64,000 bases of DNA from Rodentibacter genomosp. 1 (GTDB lineage Bacteria; Pseudomonadota; Gammaproteobacteria; Enterobacterales; Pasteurellaceae): assembly GCF_001999285.1 (NCBI RefSeq), contig NZ_MLHN01000008.1, forward strand, positions 150,533-214,532, given 5' to 3'. Below are positions 34,622 to 48,433 of the stretch, piece by piece; position 1 is the first letter of the stretch; each line of letters starts with the position of its first letter. Under the pieces are notes generated by a model. It saw only the letters and a program-made list of their open reading frames with translations, ran no database searches and was not told the origin of the DNA. Position numbers and translations under genes: made by a program.

Positions 34622-37318
34622 ATGTTAATTCCGGCAAAGTTAATTTGTAGCTATCGTTTACAAAACAGTGTGTTGCGCACTTCATTGTTACAATATCTTG
34701 ATAAATCACATCATTACCCACTTGTATTAGTTCATGCTCCTGCCGGTTATGGTAAAACGACGTTGGTTTCTCAATGGGTTGGAAGACAGAAAAATGTAGG
34801 CTGGTATTCGTTGGACGAAAGTGATAATCAATCGGAACGATTTGCGACCTATTTTATTGCAGCGTTAAGGAGTGCGCTTAAGCTAGAGGTTAAAACTGAT
34901 GAATCTTTACATCGCCAAAAAAATTTACAAACGCTGTTTACTGAGCAACTTGTAAAAATTTCAACTGTTACCGAGCATTTTTATTTAGTGATTGATGACT
35001 ATCATATTATTGATAATGAAGACATTCATGAGGCTCTAAAATATTGGATTCGTCACCAACCACCTTGTATGACACTGATTTTAATTTCTCGTTCAGTCCC
35101 CCCTCTTGGTATTGCCGGTTTGCATGTTCAAGAGCAGCTACTGGAAGTGAATAGCCATCAGCTTTCTTTCAGCCATTCGGAAAGTGTAGAATTTTTTCAG
35201 TCACGTTTAAATCAGAGCATAGCAACACCGGACATTACCGAACTTTGTGATGATGTTGAAGGATGGCCGACAGCACTTCAGCTTATTAGTTTATCCGCTA
35301 AGCAACAGAACATATCTCTTAAAGATGCTGCGAAACGTTTGGCTAAACTTAATAATTTCCATATTAATGATTATCTCAGTGATGAGGTATTAAACCGGAT
35401 TGATCGCAATACGAGGTTATTTATACTTCGTTGTTCAATTTTACGTTCAATGAATGAAACATTAGTTCAACAGGTTACCGGTGAGTTGAATAGCCGGAAT
35501 AAATTGGAATCTATTGAAAAACAGGGGCTTTTTTTACAACAAATGGATGCTGAGGATAATTGGTGGCGCTTTCACCCATTATTTGCTTCATTTTTGAATC
35601 ATTGTTGTCAATTAGAACTCGCTGATGAGCTTGATCAGCTTCATGCTAAAGCAGCAAAAGCATGGCTGAAATTGGGATATACAACCGAAGCTTTATACCA
35701 TTCGGTACAATTAGCAGATCGTGGTATTTTACTTGATATTTTATCGAAACAAGGTTGGAAATTATTTCATCAAGGTGAACTCAAGCTACTTGAGCAACAT
35801 TTAGACTATCTGGATGATATAAGTTTTACTCAATCACCTCAATTGATTTTATTAAAAGCATGGTTAGCGCAAAGCCAGCACCGTAATAGTGAAGTAAATG
35901 GTATTTTTGGACATTTTGAGCAGGTATTGGCTGATCAGAAAATTCAACTCAGTCAGGCTATTCAGTCTGAATTTGATGTATTACGTGCTCAGGTTGCCAT
36001 TAATCAGGGCGATGAAAACACTGCCCTTTCTTTAGCTTCCCAAGCTTTAGAGCATTTACCCTCAAATGCGAATTATGCAAAAATTGTTGCTACTTCAATT
36101 ATTGGTGAGGCTTACCATTGCTATGGTAATTTTAATGAAGCGCTAAAAATGCTCAGAAAAGCCGAAAAAATGGCGTGGAAATACAATGCACCACACAGTA
36201 TTCTATGGACATTACTCCAACAGTCGGAAATTTTTATTGCGCAAGGTTTCACTCAGGCCGGTTATGATCTTTTGGATAAAGCGGGTGATTTTGTTAAAGA
36301 GCATCATTTACAAAAAGTGCCAATGTATGAGTTTTTACTACGTTTAAAAGGACAAATTTTATGGGATTGGTATCATTTAGATAAAGCAGAAGCAATGGCA
36401 AATGCCGGTATTAAGGTACTAAATAAAGATGAAGATCGCCTTCAATGTTTAGCGTTACTATGCAAAATATCTATTGTTCGTGGTGATTTGGATAATGCCT
36501 CTCGTCTTCTCAAACAGATTATTTATTTGCAAAAAATGAACCGGTATCATCAAGATTGGAATGCCAATGCTAATCAAGTCAAAATCGTGTTGTGGCAAAT
36601 GCTTGGTGATGTTGAATCTGCAGAGTCTTGGCTTGCTCAAACGCATCGTCCTACTAATGAAAAAAATCACTTTAATCAAATTCAGTGGCGAAATATTGCA
36701 AGAGCATTGCTTTTATTAGGACAATATTCAGATGCTGAAGAAATTTTAAATCGAGTGATTCAAACCGCTAAAGAACTAAAGCTGACGAGTGACTTGAATC
36801 GAGCGCTTATTTTACGAAATCGTTTATATTTTCTTACCGGGGAAAAAGAATTGGCACAACGGGATTTAATTGATGCCCTACAACTTACCCGCCAAACAAA
36901 TTTTATTAGTATTTTTGTCATTGAAGGCGAAAATATGGCACAACAAATTCGTCAGTTGTTACAGGCTAACATCTTGGATGAATTAAGCGTACATAAAGCA
37001 CAATTTATTTTGCGTAACATTAATCAGTATTATCGACATAAATTTGCCCATTTTGATGAACAATTTGTCAATAATCTTATTTCTAACCCTAAAGTACCTG
37101 AATTATTAAAGATTAGTCCTTTAACCCTAAGAGAATGGCAAGTCTTAGGCTTGATTTACTCCGGTTATAGTAATGAGCAGATTTCAGATGAATTACTGGT
37201 GGCAACTACAACGATAAAAAGTCATATTCGTAATCTTTATCAAAAAATCGGTGTATCAAATCGGCATGATGCGATTGCTTATGCAAAAGAACTGCTTCAA
37301 TTGATGGGCTACGGCTAA
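34622..37318 (+). CDS. malT: MalT, maltose regulon activator
   Basis: 898 residues, the usual length. Starts MLIPAKLICSYRLQNSVLRT. ATP-binding Walker A APAGYGKTT at 39-47 and LVIDDYHIIDN as Walker B of the STAND/NOD ATPase. TPR-like helices fill the middle, and the LuxR helix-turn-helix ends the protein (LTLREWQVLGLIYSGYSNEQISDEL, then TTTIKSHIRNLYQKIGVSNR). It binds ATP and maltotriose and activates at MalT boxes. Located next to the regulon but transcribed towards malM, with a 254-bp AT-rich leader. Confidence 0.95.
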   Translation: MLIPAKLICSYRLQNSVLRTSLLQYLDKSHHYPLVLVHAPAGYGKTTLVSQWVGRQKNVGWYSLDESDNQSERFATYFIAALRSALKLEVKTDESLHRQKNLQTLFTEQLVKISTVTEHFYLVIDDYHIIDNEDIHEALKYWIRHQPPCMTLILISRSVPPLGIAGLHVQEQLLEVNSHQLSFSHSESVEFFQSRLNQSIATPDITELCDDVEGWPTALQLISLSAKQQNISLKDAAKRLAKLNNFHINDYLSDEVLNRIDRNTRLFILRCSILRSMNETLVQQVTGELNSRNKLESIEKQGLFLQQMDAEDNWWRFHPLFASFLNHCCQLELADELDQLHAKAAKAWLKLGYTTEALYHSVQLADRGILLDILSKQGWKLFHQGELKLLEQHLDYLDDISFTQSPQLILLKAWLAQSQHRNSEVNGIFGHFEQVLADQKIQLSQAIQSEFDVLRAQVAINQGDENTALSLASQALEHLPSNANYAKIVATSIIGEAYHCYGNFNEALKMLRKAEKMAWKYNAPHSILWTLLQQSEIFIAQGFTQAGYDLLDKAGDFVKEHHLQKVPMYEFLLRLKGQILWDWYHLDKAEAMANAGIKVLNKDEDRLQCLALLCKISIVRGDLDNASRLLKQIIYLQKMNRYHQDWNANANQVKIVLWQMLGDVESAESWLAQTHRPTNEKNHFNQIQWRNIARALLLLGQYSDAEEILNRVIQTAKELKLTSDLNRALILRNRLYFLTGEKELAQRDLIDALQLTRQTNFISIFVIEGENMAQQIRQLLQANILDELSVHKAQFILRNINQYYRHKFAHFDEQFVNNLISNPKVPELLKISPLTLREWQVLGLIYSGYSNEQISDELLVATTTIKSHIRNLYQKIGVSNRHDAIAYAKELLQLMGYG

Positions 37319-37441
37319 TTTCTATAATTTTATTTAAAAACTGACCGCACTTTAATTGTAGGTAAGAGTAGGGGGCTCACCTACACAAACCATGATTTTT
37401 GTGCGTGGATTGTGCTATTCATACACACTACGAAAATGTAC

Positions 37442-37468
37442 AAAAAAGCCACCTTGTTCAAGGTGGCA
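37442..37468 (-). terminator. Terminator of the malK-lamB-malM operon
   Basis: GCCACCTTG and CAAGGTGGC form a 9-bp stem and are followed on the minus strand by TTTTTT, 20 bp after the malM stop. Confidence 0.85.
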
Positions 37469-37487
37469 ATAAAGCAGCAAAAGCGTA

Positions 37488-38372
37488 TTACTTAGAAGAA
37501 ACTTGTTGTAAGAAAATTTTCCGAGGGGAGGTTAAACCGAGTTTTTCTGCTTCATTCACTAAATTTAGTGCTCGGTTGACATCATTTTGTTTTAGGGCAT
37601 TGCTCACGGCTTGTTTGAAATAGGCTTCTGTTTCTTTATCCACTGAGGTTATCACCGCTTTACTAGGGTGTTCCTCTTTCACTATAGGTTTTGCCCCAAC
37701 GGATTGATTTGAAGCACTTTTCTTTCCTGTAAATATCTCCGTCGGAATACCAATAAAACGTGTTCCATCGGCAGCGGTCACGTTAATATTGATTTCCCCA
37801 TAAGGGCTGTGTTTAACCTCAATATCTGCAATAGACGGTGGCTGTTTGCCGGTCGCTTGAGCAAAACTTTTGGCCGGGTGAGGAACCATAGTTGTTTTTT
37901 GTACATCTTGAGCTGTGGTATAAACCAACAGATAAATATAGTCTTGGTTTGGCGTTGGGGTTAGATTCAATTCTGCAACCAAACGATTAGGCTGTAACCC
38001 TCGCTCACCTTTAAATTTAAACTCAGAAGAAGGATAGCGTGCAGCAATATTAAATTGACTATCTAACACAATAGCATTGGGTACAAAGACGTGGTCTTTA
38101 GTCATTGGGCTGGATATCTGAATTTCCAATGTTCCTTGATTCGCCGGAATACGGTATGTTGCAACAGGGCTTTCCATACCGGCAAATGGCACAATGAAAT
38201 TCTGTTTTTGCTGTGTGCTTAATGTGGTCGTGACTGTTTCAGAATAGGGGACATCCTTCCAATTTAATTGTGATAACACTGTTGAGTTAATATGGTTTGG
38301 TGTTGCAGTGCTTGGCAAAACAACTAACATATTAGCCAATAAAAGTGCGGTAGAAAAAAGCGTTTTTTTCAT
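37488..38372 (-). CDS. malM: Periplasmic maltose operon protein MalM
   Basis: 294 residues with a signal peptide (MKKTLFSTALLLANMLVVLP, cleavage near residue 24). The body is beta-rich (YRIPANQGTLEIQISSPM, VLDSQFNIAARYPSSEF) and matches MalM; ends with a helical tail (ALNLVNEAEKLGL). Its role in E. coli is unclear. It closes the malK-lamB-malM operon. A DNA uptake sequence encodes STAL in the signal peptide. Confidence 0.9.
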   Translation of the reverse strand: MKKTLFSTALLLANMLVVLPSTATPNHINSTVLSQLNWKDVPYSETVTTTLSTQQKQNFIVPFAGMESPVATYRIPANQGTLEIQISSPMTKDHVFVPNAIVLDSQFNIAARYPSSEFKFKGERGLQPNRLVAELNLTPTPNQDYIYLLVYTTAQDVQKTTMVPHPAKSFAQATGKQPPSIADIEVKHSPYGEININVTAADGTRFIGIPTEIFTGKKSASNQSVGAKPIVKEEHPSKAVITSVDKETEAYFKQAVSNALKQNDVNRALNLVNEAEKLGLTSPRKIFLQQVSSK

Positions 38373-38433
38373 ATTAACCTCATAACTCTAAAAGAAAGGG
38401 AGAGACATTTCTCCCCCCTGTAATTCGGCGGGA

Positions 38434-40919
<2,486 letters not shown>

Positions 40920-41303
40920 AACAAAACCTCATTAACATCAATTGTTCTTTTTGGATACACATCATTGCTCATCTCAATAGAGAAAAAATCATCCTTTTAT
41001 CATTTTTTCGAGGATTAGAAGAAAAAAGTATGACTTCTTTCTTTTTACAGTGAAATTGGTAAATAAAATACATTTTTTAGTACGTTTTTTGAGTGAGATC
41101 ATATTTTTTAATTTTAAAACTGTGATCAGTTTCACAAAACAAAAAATTATTAAAAATATTGTAGGATAATTCCTGGGGGGCGTAGATAAAGGGATGATAA
41201 CAAAGGGAAATATTTATTGATAATTTGATCTTAATAAACAAGACATAAGGTTATCTTTAAACGTTAACGTCCTAATCATTGATAAACTCTCAAGGAGCGT
41301 ACT
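40920..41303. promoter_or_regulatory. Divergent malK-malE control region
   Basis: 384 AT-rich bp without a gene. It holds a perfect CRP site near the centre, MalT-box cores GGATGA at 40989-40994 (minus strand) and 41192-41197 (plus strand), and further GGAT-like half-sites. The pattern fits the E. coli malB intergenic region, where MalT and CRP wrap the DNA to fire both promoters. Exact promoters could not be assigned. Confidence 0.7.
41121..41136. promoter_or_regulatory. CRP site
   Basis: TGTGATCAGTTTCACA matches TGTGA-N6-TCACA in all ten conserved positions, midway between malK and malE. Confidence 0.85.
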
Positions 41304-42491
41304 ATGAGTAAAACATTATTGAAATTCACCTTAACGGCAGTAGCAGGATTGGTATTGTCTTCGTCTGTTATGGCTAAGATGACAGAGGGGAAGCTAGTCA
41401 TTTGGATTAATGGCGACAAAGGGTATAACGGGCTTGCAGAGGTCGGTAAAAAATTTGAAGCCGATACAGGGGTATCTGTTCTAGTCGAACATCCGGATAA
41501 ATTAGAAGAAAAATTTCCACAGGTGGCTTCTACCGGTGATGGGCCGGATATTATTTTCTGGGCTCACGATCGTTTTGGCGGCTATGCTCAATCCGGTTTA
41601 TTGGCTGAACTACAACCAAGCCAAGAATTTAAAGATAAATTTGTCGATTTCGCTTGGGATGCGGAAAATTATAATGGCAAGATTATTGGCTATCCTGTCG
41701 CAATTGAAGCCTTATCGCTTATTTATAATAAAGATTTAACGCCTGAAGCCCCAAAATCTTGGGAAGATATTCTAGAGTTAGATAAAAAACTGAAAAAAGA
41801 GGGTAAAAACGCCATTATGTGGAATTTGGCAGAGCCTTATTTTACTTGGCCTGTTGTTGCCTCAAATGGCGGTTATGCATTTAAATATGCTAACGGACGT
41901 TATGATGCCAATGATATTGGTGTAAATAATGAAGGCTCACAAAAAGGGTTACAGTTTGTTGTCGATATGGTTAAAACTAAAGTCATCAATGCTGATATGG
42001 ATTATGCCGTTGCAGAAGCAAGTTTTAATAAAGGCGAAACGGCATTAACCATTAACGGGCCTTGGGCTTGGGGAAATATTGAAAAAAGTAAAATCAATTA
42101 TGGCGTGGCAGTGCTTCCAACTTTAAATGGTCAAGCCTCTAAGCCATTTGTTGGGGTGTTAAGCGCTGGGGTGAATGCGGCAAGCCCGAATAAAGATTTT
42201 GCTAAAGAATTTTTAGAAAATTATTTATTGACAAATGAAGGCTTGGCAACCGTCAATGCAGATAAACCACTGGGGGCGGTAGCGTTGAAATCCTACCAAG
42301 AGCAATTAGCAAAAGATACTCGAATTGCAGCGACAATGGTGAATGCACAAAATGGTGAAATTATGCCAAATATTCCACAAATGACGGCATTTTGGTATGC
42401 AGAGCGTAGTGCGATTACTAACGCAGTATCCGGTCGTCAAGAGGTGAAAGCCGCATTAGATGATGCGAGAGCCAGAATTCAAAAACAATAA
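41304..42491 (+). CDS. malE: Maltose-binding protein
   Basis: 395 residues. The signal peptide ends SSVMA-K; mature start [28 protein letters not shown] is very close to E. coli MalE, and sugar-contact stretches ([50 protein letters not shown]) are conserved. It delivers maltodextrins to MalFGK2. RBS AAGGAG precedes the start. Confidence 0.97.
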   Translation: MSKTLLKFTLTAVAGLVLSSSVMAKMTEGKLVIWINGDKGYNGLAEVGKKFEADTGVSVLVEHPDKLEEKFPQVASTGDGPDIIFWAHDRFGGYAQSGLLAELQPSQEFKDKFVDFAWDAENYNGKIIGYPVAIEALSLIYNKDLTPEAPKSWEDILELDKKLKKEGKNAIMWNLAEPYFTWPVVASNGGYAFKYANGRYDANDIGVNNEGSQKGLQFVVDMVKTKVINADMDYAVAEASFNKGETALTINGPWAWGNIEKSKINYGVAVLPTLNGQASKPFVGVLSAGVNAASPNKDFAKEFLENYLLTNEGLATVNADKPLGAVALKSYQEQLAKDTRIAATMVNAQNGEIMPNIPQMTAFWYAERSAITNAVSGRQEVKAALDDARARIQKQ

Positions 42492-42500
42492 TCTTATTTC

Positions 42501-42521
42501 GGGCGGGTATCTCACCCGCCC
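42501..42521 (+). promoter_or_regulatory. Stem-loop between malE and malF
   Basis: GGGCGGGT and ACCCGCCC form an 8-bp GC stem with a 5-base loop and no T tail, 10 bp after malE. E. coli carries REP hairpins in the same gap, which stabilise malE mRNA and set its excess over malF. The same design is seen in the sugar operon at 22925. Confidence 0.7.
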
Positions 42522-42654
42522 AGTCCGTCTGTGGCTATATAAAAAAGTGCGGTCAAAATTTATGCTATTTTAGATTCAGTTTTAAGGAAAATAAGTCCGC
42601 ATTTTTGTATCACTTAAATGTGATAGTTAATTTCTCAGCATTTCGAGGTGTATT

Positions 42655-44205
42655 ATGCTAAAAAACATTGATTCCGCTCCATCGAAATTTTCTATTAACC
42701 GATTAAAAATGCTATTGATTGGTGCTGTTCTCTTGATCGATTTTTATTTGGTTATGCTGATGTATTCTCGTGGCGAATATTTATTTGCACTTTTAACCCT
42801 AGTGATCCTCACGTCTGGTATCTATATTTTTAGTAGCCAAAAAGTCTATGCTTGGCGATATGTTTTTCCCGGAATGATGGGAATGGTGATTTTCATTTTG
42901 TTCCCGCTTGTTGCCACGATTGCCATCGCTTTTACTAATTATAGCGGAACAAATCAGCTTTCTTTTGAACGTGCGCTTAATGTGTTGACACAGCAACATT
43001 ATTTTTCCGGCAGCAAATATGATTTCAAATTATATCCACAGTCGGATGAACGTTTTCAATTGGTTTTGCATAATAAAAATACCGATCAATTTTTTGTCTC
43101 TGATAATATTTTATTGACTGACACGCCGGTAAATGTAAGAGAAAAAGCCGCCCCAGAGGGGGAAAGTTCACCCTTAAAAGTGGTAGCACAAAATCGTTCT
43201 GCATTACAAGCTATGGTGGTCATATTGCCTGATGGAAGCGAATTGACAATGAGTTCATTACGTCAATTTTCAGAGCAAAAAATGCGTTATACCTATGATG
43301 AAAATACGCAGATTTTAACCAATAATGAAACAATGAAACGTTATCGTGCTAACGATGACAAAGGTTTCTTTCAAGCTATTGATGGGAATGGAAACTGGGA
43401 AAATGAAACTCTTGAGCCGGGTTATACTGTGACTACGGGTTTTCATAATTTTATTAAAATTTTTACCGATGAGGGGATTCAAAAGCCATTCATACAAATC
43501 TTTATTTGGACAATTATATTTTCTGTATTAACGGTTGTATTTACCGTTATCATTGGTATGGTTTTGGCTTGTATTGTGCAATGGGAAGCATTACGGGGTA
43601 AAAGTATTTATCGCTTATTACTGATTTTACCTTATGCTGTACCTGCATTTATTTCCATTTTGGTTTTCAAAGGATTATTTAACCAAAGTTTTGGTGAGAT
43701 CAATATGATTCTCAATAATCTCTTTGGTATCAGACCCGAATGGTTTAATGATCCCTTACTCGCCAAAATTATGATTCTCATTGTAAATACTTGGTTGGGC
43801 TACCCTTATATGATGATCCTATGTATGGGGCTACTCAAAGCTATTCCTCAAGATCTGTATGAAGCCTCCGCAATGGACGGTGCATCAACTTGGCAAAATT
43901 TTACCAAAATTACTTTCCCATTGTTACTAAAACCATTAACACCGCTAATGATTGCAAGTTTTGCCTTTAACTTTAATAACTTTGTATTGATTCAGTTATT
44001 GACTAATGGTCGTCCGGATATGATTGGCACAACCACACCGGCAGGTTACACCGATCTATTGGTTAGTTATACCTATCGCATTGCGTTTGAAGGTAGCGGA
44101 ACGCAAGATTTTGGGCTTGCCGCAGCCATTGCGACCCTTATTTTCCTATTAGTGGGCGGGTTAGCATTATTAAATATCAAAGCAACGAAAATGAAATTAG
44201 ATTAG
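42655..44205 (+). CDS. malF: Maltose transporter permease MalF
   Basis: 516 residues. Three N-terminal spans, a large periplasmic P2 domain (about residues 95-275), and five more spans. The coupling EAA loop is [22 protein letters not shown]. Forms the channel with MalG and holds the sugar site. The 163-bp gap to malE holds the stem-loop and a DNA uptake sequence. Confidence 0.96.
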   Translation: MLKNIDSAPSKFSINRLKMLLIGAVLLIDFYLVMLMYSRGEYLFALLTLVILTSGIYIFSSQKVYAWRYVFPGMMGMVIFILFPLVATIAIAFTNYSGTNQLSFERALNVLTQQHYFSGSKYDFKLYPQSDERFQLVLHNKNTDQFFVSDNILLTDTPVNVREKAAPEGESSPLKVVAQNRSALQAMVVILPDGSELTMSSLRQFSEQKMRYTYDENTQILTNNETMKRYRANDDKGFFQAIDGNGNWENETLEPGYTVTTGFHNFIKIFTDEGIQKPFIQIFIWTIIFSVLTVVFTVIIGMVLACIVQWEALRGKSIYRLLLILPYAVPAFISILVFKGLFNQSFGEINMILNNLFGIRPEWFNDPLLAKIMILIVNTWLGYPYMMILCMGLLKAIPQDLYEASAMDGASTWQNFTKITFPLLLKPLTPLMIASFAFNFNNFVLIQLLTNGRPDMIGTTTPAGYTDLLVSYTYRIAFEGSGTQDFGLAAAIATLIFLLVGGLALLNIKATKMKLD

Positions 44206-44215
44206 GAGGATTATT

Positions 44216-45106
44216 ATGGCTATTGTACAACCAAAATCTATGCGTTATCGCCTGTGGGCAACGCACGCTGCATTAATCCTATTCATTTCACTCATTATGT
44301 TTCCATTATTAATGGTTATTGGTATTTCGCTACGTCCGGGAAATTTAGCACTGGGCGATATTATTCCTCGCGAAATTTCTTGGGAACATTGGAAGCTTGC
44401 CTTGGGGTTTGATGTGGTTCATTCTGACGGTTCTGTTACCCCACCACCATTCCCAGTGCTACTATGGTTATGGAATTCGGTCAAGGTTGCCACAATTACA
44501 GCCGTAGGTATTGTCACGCTTTCTACAACCTGTGCCTATGCCTTTGCCAGAATGAAATTTAAAGGGAAAAAAACACTCTTACAGGGAATGCTAATTTTTC
44601 AAATGTTCCCTGCCGTGTTGTCACTTGTTGCTCTCTATGCTTTATTTGATCGCTTGGGGCAATATGTTCCGTTTCTCGGGTTAAACACCCACGCAGGTGC
44701 TATCTTTGCCTACTTAGGTGGAATTGCTTTGCACGTTTGGACGATCAAAGGCTATTTTGAAACCATTGATGGTTCCTTAGAAGAAGCTGCTGCTCTAGAT
44801 GGGGCGACACCTTGGCAGGCATTCCGTTTAATTTTATTGCCGTTATCTGTTCCAATTTTAGCGGTTGTTTTCATTCTTTCATTCATTGCAGCTATTACAG
44901 AAGTCCCTGTTGCTTCATTACTCTTACGTGATGTCAACAGTTACACGCTAGCAGTGGGAATGCAGCAATATCTTTATGCCCAAAATTACCTTTGGGGGGA
45001 TTTTGCCGCAGCTGCAGTATTATCTGCTATTCCAATCACCGCAGTCTTCTTGATTGCCCAACGATGGCTTGTGGGAGGCTTAACCGCAGGTGGGGTAAAA
45101 GGATAA
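44216..45106 (+). CDS. malG: Maltose transporter permease MalG
   Basis: 296 residues with six spans. EAA loop [23 protein letters not shown] contacts MalK; the C-terminal [11 protein letters not shown] tail, which reaches into the MalK dimer in E. coli, is present. Begins 10 bp after malF behind AGGAGG. Confidence 0.97.
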   Translation: MAIVQPKSMRYRLWATHAALILFISLIMFPLLMVIGISLRPGNLALGDIIPREISWEHWKLALGFDVVHSDGSVTPPPFPVLLWLWNSVKVATITAVGIVTLSTTCAYAFARMKFKGKKTLLQGMLIFQMFPAVLSLVALYALFDRLGQYVPFLGLNTHAGAIFAYLGGIALHVWTIKGYFETIDGSLEEAAALDGATPWQAFRLILLPLSVPILAVVFILSFIAAITEVPVASLLLRDVNSYTLAVGMQQYLYAQNYLWGDFAAAAVLSAIPITAVFLIAQRWLVGGLTAGGVKG

Positions 45107-45124
45107 AAAACTTGATAAATCATC

Positions 45125-45170
45125 GCCTGATCCATATCAGATGTTATCGGATATGGATCAGGCTTATTTG
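45125..45170 (+). terminator. Terminator after malG
   Basis: GCCTGATCCATATC and GATATGGATCAGGC are perfectly complementary over 14 bp around an 11-base loop, followed by TTATTT. The stem could also stop transcription of the converging gene at 45214. Confidence 0.75.
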
Positions 45171-45213
45171 AATTATAAAAAACAGAACCGCTATAAACCT
45201 TCAATATTAGAAA

Positions 45214-45957
45214 TTATTTTTCCTTCCAATAGCCGATCCATTCTTTTAATAGCTGCATATTTTTTGCAATCGCTCCCCCTTGAGGAACAAAATGCATCAT
45301 AGTTAATTCGTATTCTTTAGGCGTAATCCCTTCGCCGACACTCGCCGGCAATACCTCAAATCCCTGTTGTTGGAAAAGTAGCCTTGCCCGCTGCATATGC
45401 CATTCATTGGTCACCAGAATAATTTTATTGATATGCTCTTTTTCCAATATTTTTTTGGTAAACAAGGTATTTTCCTTGGTGGTTAAGGCATTCGGCTCAA
45501 CCCATTTTGTGGGGATATGAAAGAAGTTTTGTAATTCTTCTGCGGCAATTTTCGCCTCAATTGCACCCGTCGGGCTTCTACCTGTAATGAGAAGCGGTAA
45601 GTCTGTTTCTTTTTGTAAATACGCCGCATAGCGTAAGCGTTCAAGCTGAATGGCAGTGGAAGCAAGCGGCGCATAAAGCTCGTTGCTATCCCGCAATCCG
45701 CCCCCCAATAACACAATGGCTTGTGCATTTTGGTAGTCGTTGAGTGTTAAATTGTCTTCCGTAATTAAGCTGTCTTTCAAGGTTTGTGCCGTGAAGGGAA
45801 TGCTCAATATATAAAGTAGAGCGAGCCCAAGAGCGGTCAAAATTCGGCTTAATTTTTTGAAATTGAATTTTTCCAATATCAATGCCAACAGCCATAAAAT
45901 CAAAATGTTAAATGGTGGCAGAATCATGGCGGTGATGAGCTTTTTGATTTCTATCAT
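45214..45957 (-). CDS. DUF218 / ElyC-YdcF family membrane protein
   Basis: 247 residues. Two N-terminal spans (residues 8-27 and 36-57), then the DUF218 domain: AQAIVLLGGG, PLLITGRSPTGAIEAKIAAE, EPNALTTKENTLFTKKIL, ILVTNEWHMQRARLLFQQQG. The ElyC (YcbC) branch acts in envelope assembly, probably on lipid-linked precursors. It overlaps the pyruvyltransferase gene by 4 bp, so it belongs to the glycan cluster. Confidence 0.85.
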   Translation of the reverse strand: MIEIKKLITAMILPPFNILILWLLALILEKFNFKKLSRILTALGLALLYILSIPFTAQTLKDSLITEDNLTLNDYQNAQAIVLLGGGLRDSNELYAPLASTAIQLERLRYAAYLQKETDLPLLITGRSPTGAIEAKIAAEELQNFFHIPTKWVEPNALTTKENTLFTKKILEKEHINKIILVTNEWHMQRARLLFQQQGFEVLPASVGEGITPKEYELTMMHFVPQGGAIAKNMQLLKEWIGYWKEK

Positions 45958-46913
45958 TTTTTGTCAATTTCCACAAAATCAATATTTTTTGTCCATAAAT
46001 GGGCATAGCCGGAATTTTTCCCGTAAGCGTTATCGCATACTCGGTTTGGAATTTCCAGTAAGCAGGAGAAAATATGGCCGTGTAAACGGGTGGTGGTTAC
46101 CTGATCATTTTGTAAAAATACCTTGGCGACACGATTCACAATGCGTTTGGTGTAAGCAAACCAAAATTGATGAAAAAGATTTTTCAGCCAGCCCCAATTT
46201 TGTTGATGGGCAAATTTACTGATACGCCAACTAAGAGCCAAAACGATACTGTCTAATCGGGTGAGAATATCTTCCCAGTCTTGCACATTAGCCTGAGACG
46301 GCAGGGTGGTAAGGATATTTTTTTCCACGTCACTGGCTTCAATATCTTTGCGTAAAAAATAAAGTTGTTTACCGCTGTTGCCTTGTTTTGTCGGCAATGT
46401 GCCGTAAAGCTGATGTGCCATATCCGGTGATAATGTCACATTTGAGGAAAATTGTTTAAAACTTTCCGCCGTGCGTTCATCACGGGCAAGTAAGTAACAA
46501 TCCGCGTGTTGATTGAAAAGTGCGGCTGATTTTTCGAGATTTTTTTGATCTTTAAAATACAGCGTTTGTGGCAAGACAATGATGCGATTATTGGGGAAAT
46601 GCTGAACCATTGCCTCACGAATTTTTTGATGTTGTGGATAGAGATCGCCAAAGTTACCCCCACCGTGTAACAAAATAGTGGTATTTGGGGTAATCTTTTG
46701 TTTTACTTCATTAATATCTATATCAAACTCACAACGTTTTAATGTCACATGGATATGGTGATCTTTAAAAAATTGTTCTGTGCCGTGATAGATCAATAAA
46801 TCACCCACATTTAAATGTAACGGATAATCAAAGTAAAACACGTCATTTTTATCTTTGATTAAATCCGCAATGGGATCGAGTTGCTGCTTTAGAGAAACTA
46901 ATGTTGAATTCAT
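45954..46913 (-). CDS. Polysaccharide pyruvyl transferase family protein
   Basis: 319 residues. Family hallmarks are FDYPLHLNVGDLLIYHGTEQFF, LLHGGGNFGDLYPQHQKIRE and the C-terminal TTTRLHGHIFSCLLEIPNRV. Members add ketal-linked pyruvate to a sugar, although some have other roles. It lies between a flippase and ElyC-like protein with 4-bp overlaps on both sides, so pyruvate or a similar group may decorate the surface glycan made by the diverging cluster. Confidence 0.85.
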   Translation of the reverse strand: MNSTLVSLKQQLDPIADLIKDKNDVFYFDYPLHLNVGDLLIYHGTEQFFKDHHIHVTLKRCEFDIDINEVKQKITPNTTILLHGGGNFGDLYPQHQKIREAMVQHFPNNRIIVLPQTLYFKDQKNLEKSAALFNQHADCYLLARDERTAESFKQFSSNVTLSPDMAHQLYGTLPTKQGNSGKQLYFLRKDIEASDVEKNILTTLPSQANVQDWEDILTRLDSIVLALSWRISKFAHQQNWGWLKNLFHQFWFAYTKRIVNRVAKVFLQNDQVTTTRLHGHIFSCLLEIPNRVCDNAYGKNSGYAHLWTKNIDFVEIDKK

Positions 46914-48433
46914 TTTTTTACCTTTTTCAAAATATAGCCAAACAAGAAGGCTTTTTCTGTACGATTTAAACCGATTAATAAAATCACTGAAATTAGTCCA
47001 AATTCTAATAAGATGGAATGAACGATAAATTCAGCGAAAGTATAAAGACGTTGTGTATCCGACAGATAAATCAGCCCGATTAAGAAAGAAAATACGATGC
47101 CGATATTAAGTAAATATGTGACAAATTCTTTTCGGTTAAATTGAATTTTTTTGTTAATGAAATAGAAACGGTAGATTTGCATGAAAAGTGCGGTGGAAAA
47201 TCTGCCGATAAAAGCATAGATTGGGTTATAACCGAGGGTAAATAAATAATAGGCGAGTGGCACGGTACAAAGATCAATGATGGCAATGACAATGTTGTAT
47301 TGCTTAATTTTGTTTGTGCCGATAGCCAACGCCGTCATCCAAAATGATCCCGCCATGGCACTAATCAGCGAGCATAACAGGGTAATTTGTACTAATTGTT
47401 GCACATATATCGGTAAATGATCACCTAACCAGAAGGTAAGCAACGTGTGGGGAAAATAAAGTACCGGTGCAGATAAAATCGCAATGAGATAAAAGGAATA
47501 TTTTGATGTGCCGAGAATAAGCTTTTTATTGCGTTCGTAATCTTTTGCCGCATAAGATTGCACAAGTTGTGGGTTAAATGCCACTTGAAAGTTATTCACA
47601 AAGCTATAAATCGCGGTATCCACTTGGGTAGCAATGCCTACGGCGGCATTGACGGTGACCCCAAAAAACAGGTTGATGACCATATTTAAGCCTTGTGTTG
47701 AGGCGACATAAGCCGTTTGCCCGAGTAACATCCAACCGGAAAAACTTGCCATTTCCTTTGTTTTGCTAAAATCCTTGTAAAAACGAAAACGGGTTTCACT
47801 GTAAAAAGTGCGGCGGGTAAAATTAACATAAAGCATAAATACGAGCAGGCTCACCCCAAGTAATAATAGGCTATAACTGATTAATTTATCGTATTGTTCA
47901 ATCTGCATTAAAATAAAGATAGCAGAGAGTTTAAATGCTGTCTCACTCAAGCCCAGCCAAGCATAAAATGACATTCGCTCATGGGCGACAATCATGGCAT
48001 TGAAAGGCACTTTAATAATTTCAATCAGGGCAATGAGAAGAGCAATTTGATAGACAATATTGGCCGCGTGCATTCTTTCTGTCGGAATATTGAGTTTATG
48101 GTTTAAAAACCAAAGCCCCACGGTTTCCGCCAGCACTGCCACGATAAGCATAATAAAGAGATGATTTAAGATACTGATATTAAAAATAATATTGACACGG
48201 CTTGAGTCATTGGAGGCTTTTTCCACATTAATAAAACGTTGGGTGGTTGCCGTCATCGTACCGTTAAAAAACGAAAACAAAATCACCACGCCCATGACTA
48301 TGTTATAAATCCCGAAATCTTCCACGCCCAGCACACGTAATACCACACGTGAAATATAAAGCATTGCGCCCATATTAAAGAGCATTCGGATATAAAGAAA
48401 CAGGGTATTTTTCGCAATGGTTTTATTCGACAT
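46910..48433 (-). CDS. Oligosaccharide flippase (Wzx/LsgA-like)
   Basis: 507 residues with 12-14 membrane spans; MATE/MVF-type polysaccharide transporter. The start KTIAKNTLFLYIRMLFNMGAML and LRVLGVEDFGIYNIVMGVV are typical of Wzx proteins. It moves lipid-linked oligosaccharide across the inner membrane. It diverges from the glycosyltransferase genes. In H. influenzae the lsg locus for lipooligosaccharide starts with a similar flippase. Confidence 0.9.
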   Translation of the reverse strand: MSNKTIAKNTLFLYIRMLFNMGAMLYISRVVLRVLGVEDFGIYNIVMGVVILFSFFNGTMTATTQRFINVEKASNDSSRVNIIFNISILNHLFIMLIVAVLAETVGLWFLNHKLNIPTERMHAANIVYQIALLIALIEIIKVPFNAMIVAHERMSFYAWLGLSETAFKLSAIFILMQIEQYDKLISYSLLLLGVSLLVFMLYVNFTRRTFYSETRFRFYKDFSKTKEMASFSGWMLLGQTAYVASTQGLNMVINLFFGVTVNAAVGIATQVDTAIYSFVNNFQVAFNPQLVQSYAAKDYERNKKLILGTSKYSFYLIAILSAPVLYFPHTLLTFWLGDHLPIYVQQLVQITLLCSLISAMAGSFWMTALAIGTNKIKQYNIVIAIIDLCTVPLAYYLFTLGYNPIYAFIGRFSTALFMQIYRFYFINKKIQFNRKEFVTYLLNIGIVFSFLIGLIYLSDTQRLYTFAEFIVHSILLEFGLISVILLIGLNRTEKAFLFGYILKKVKK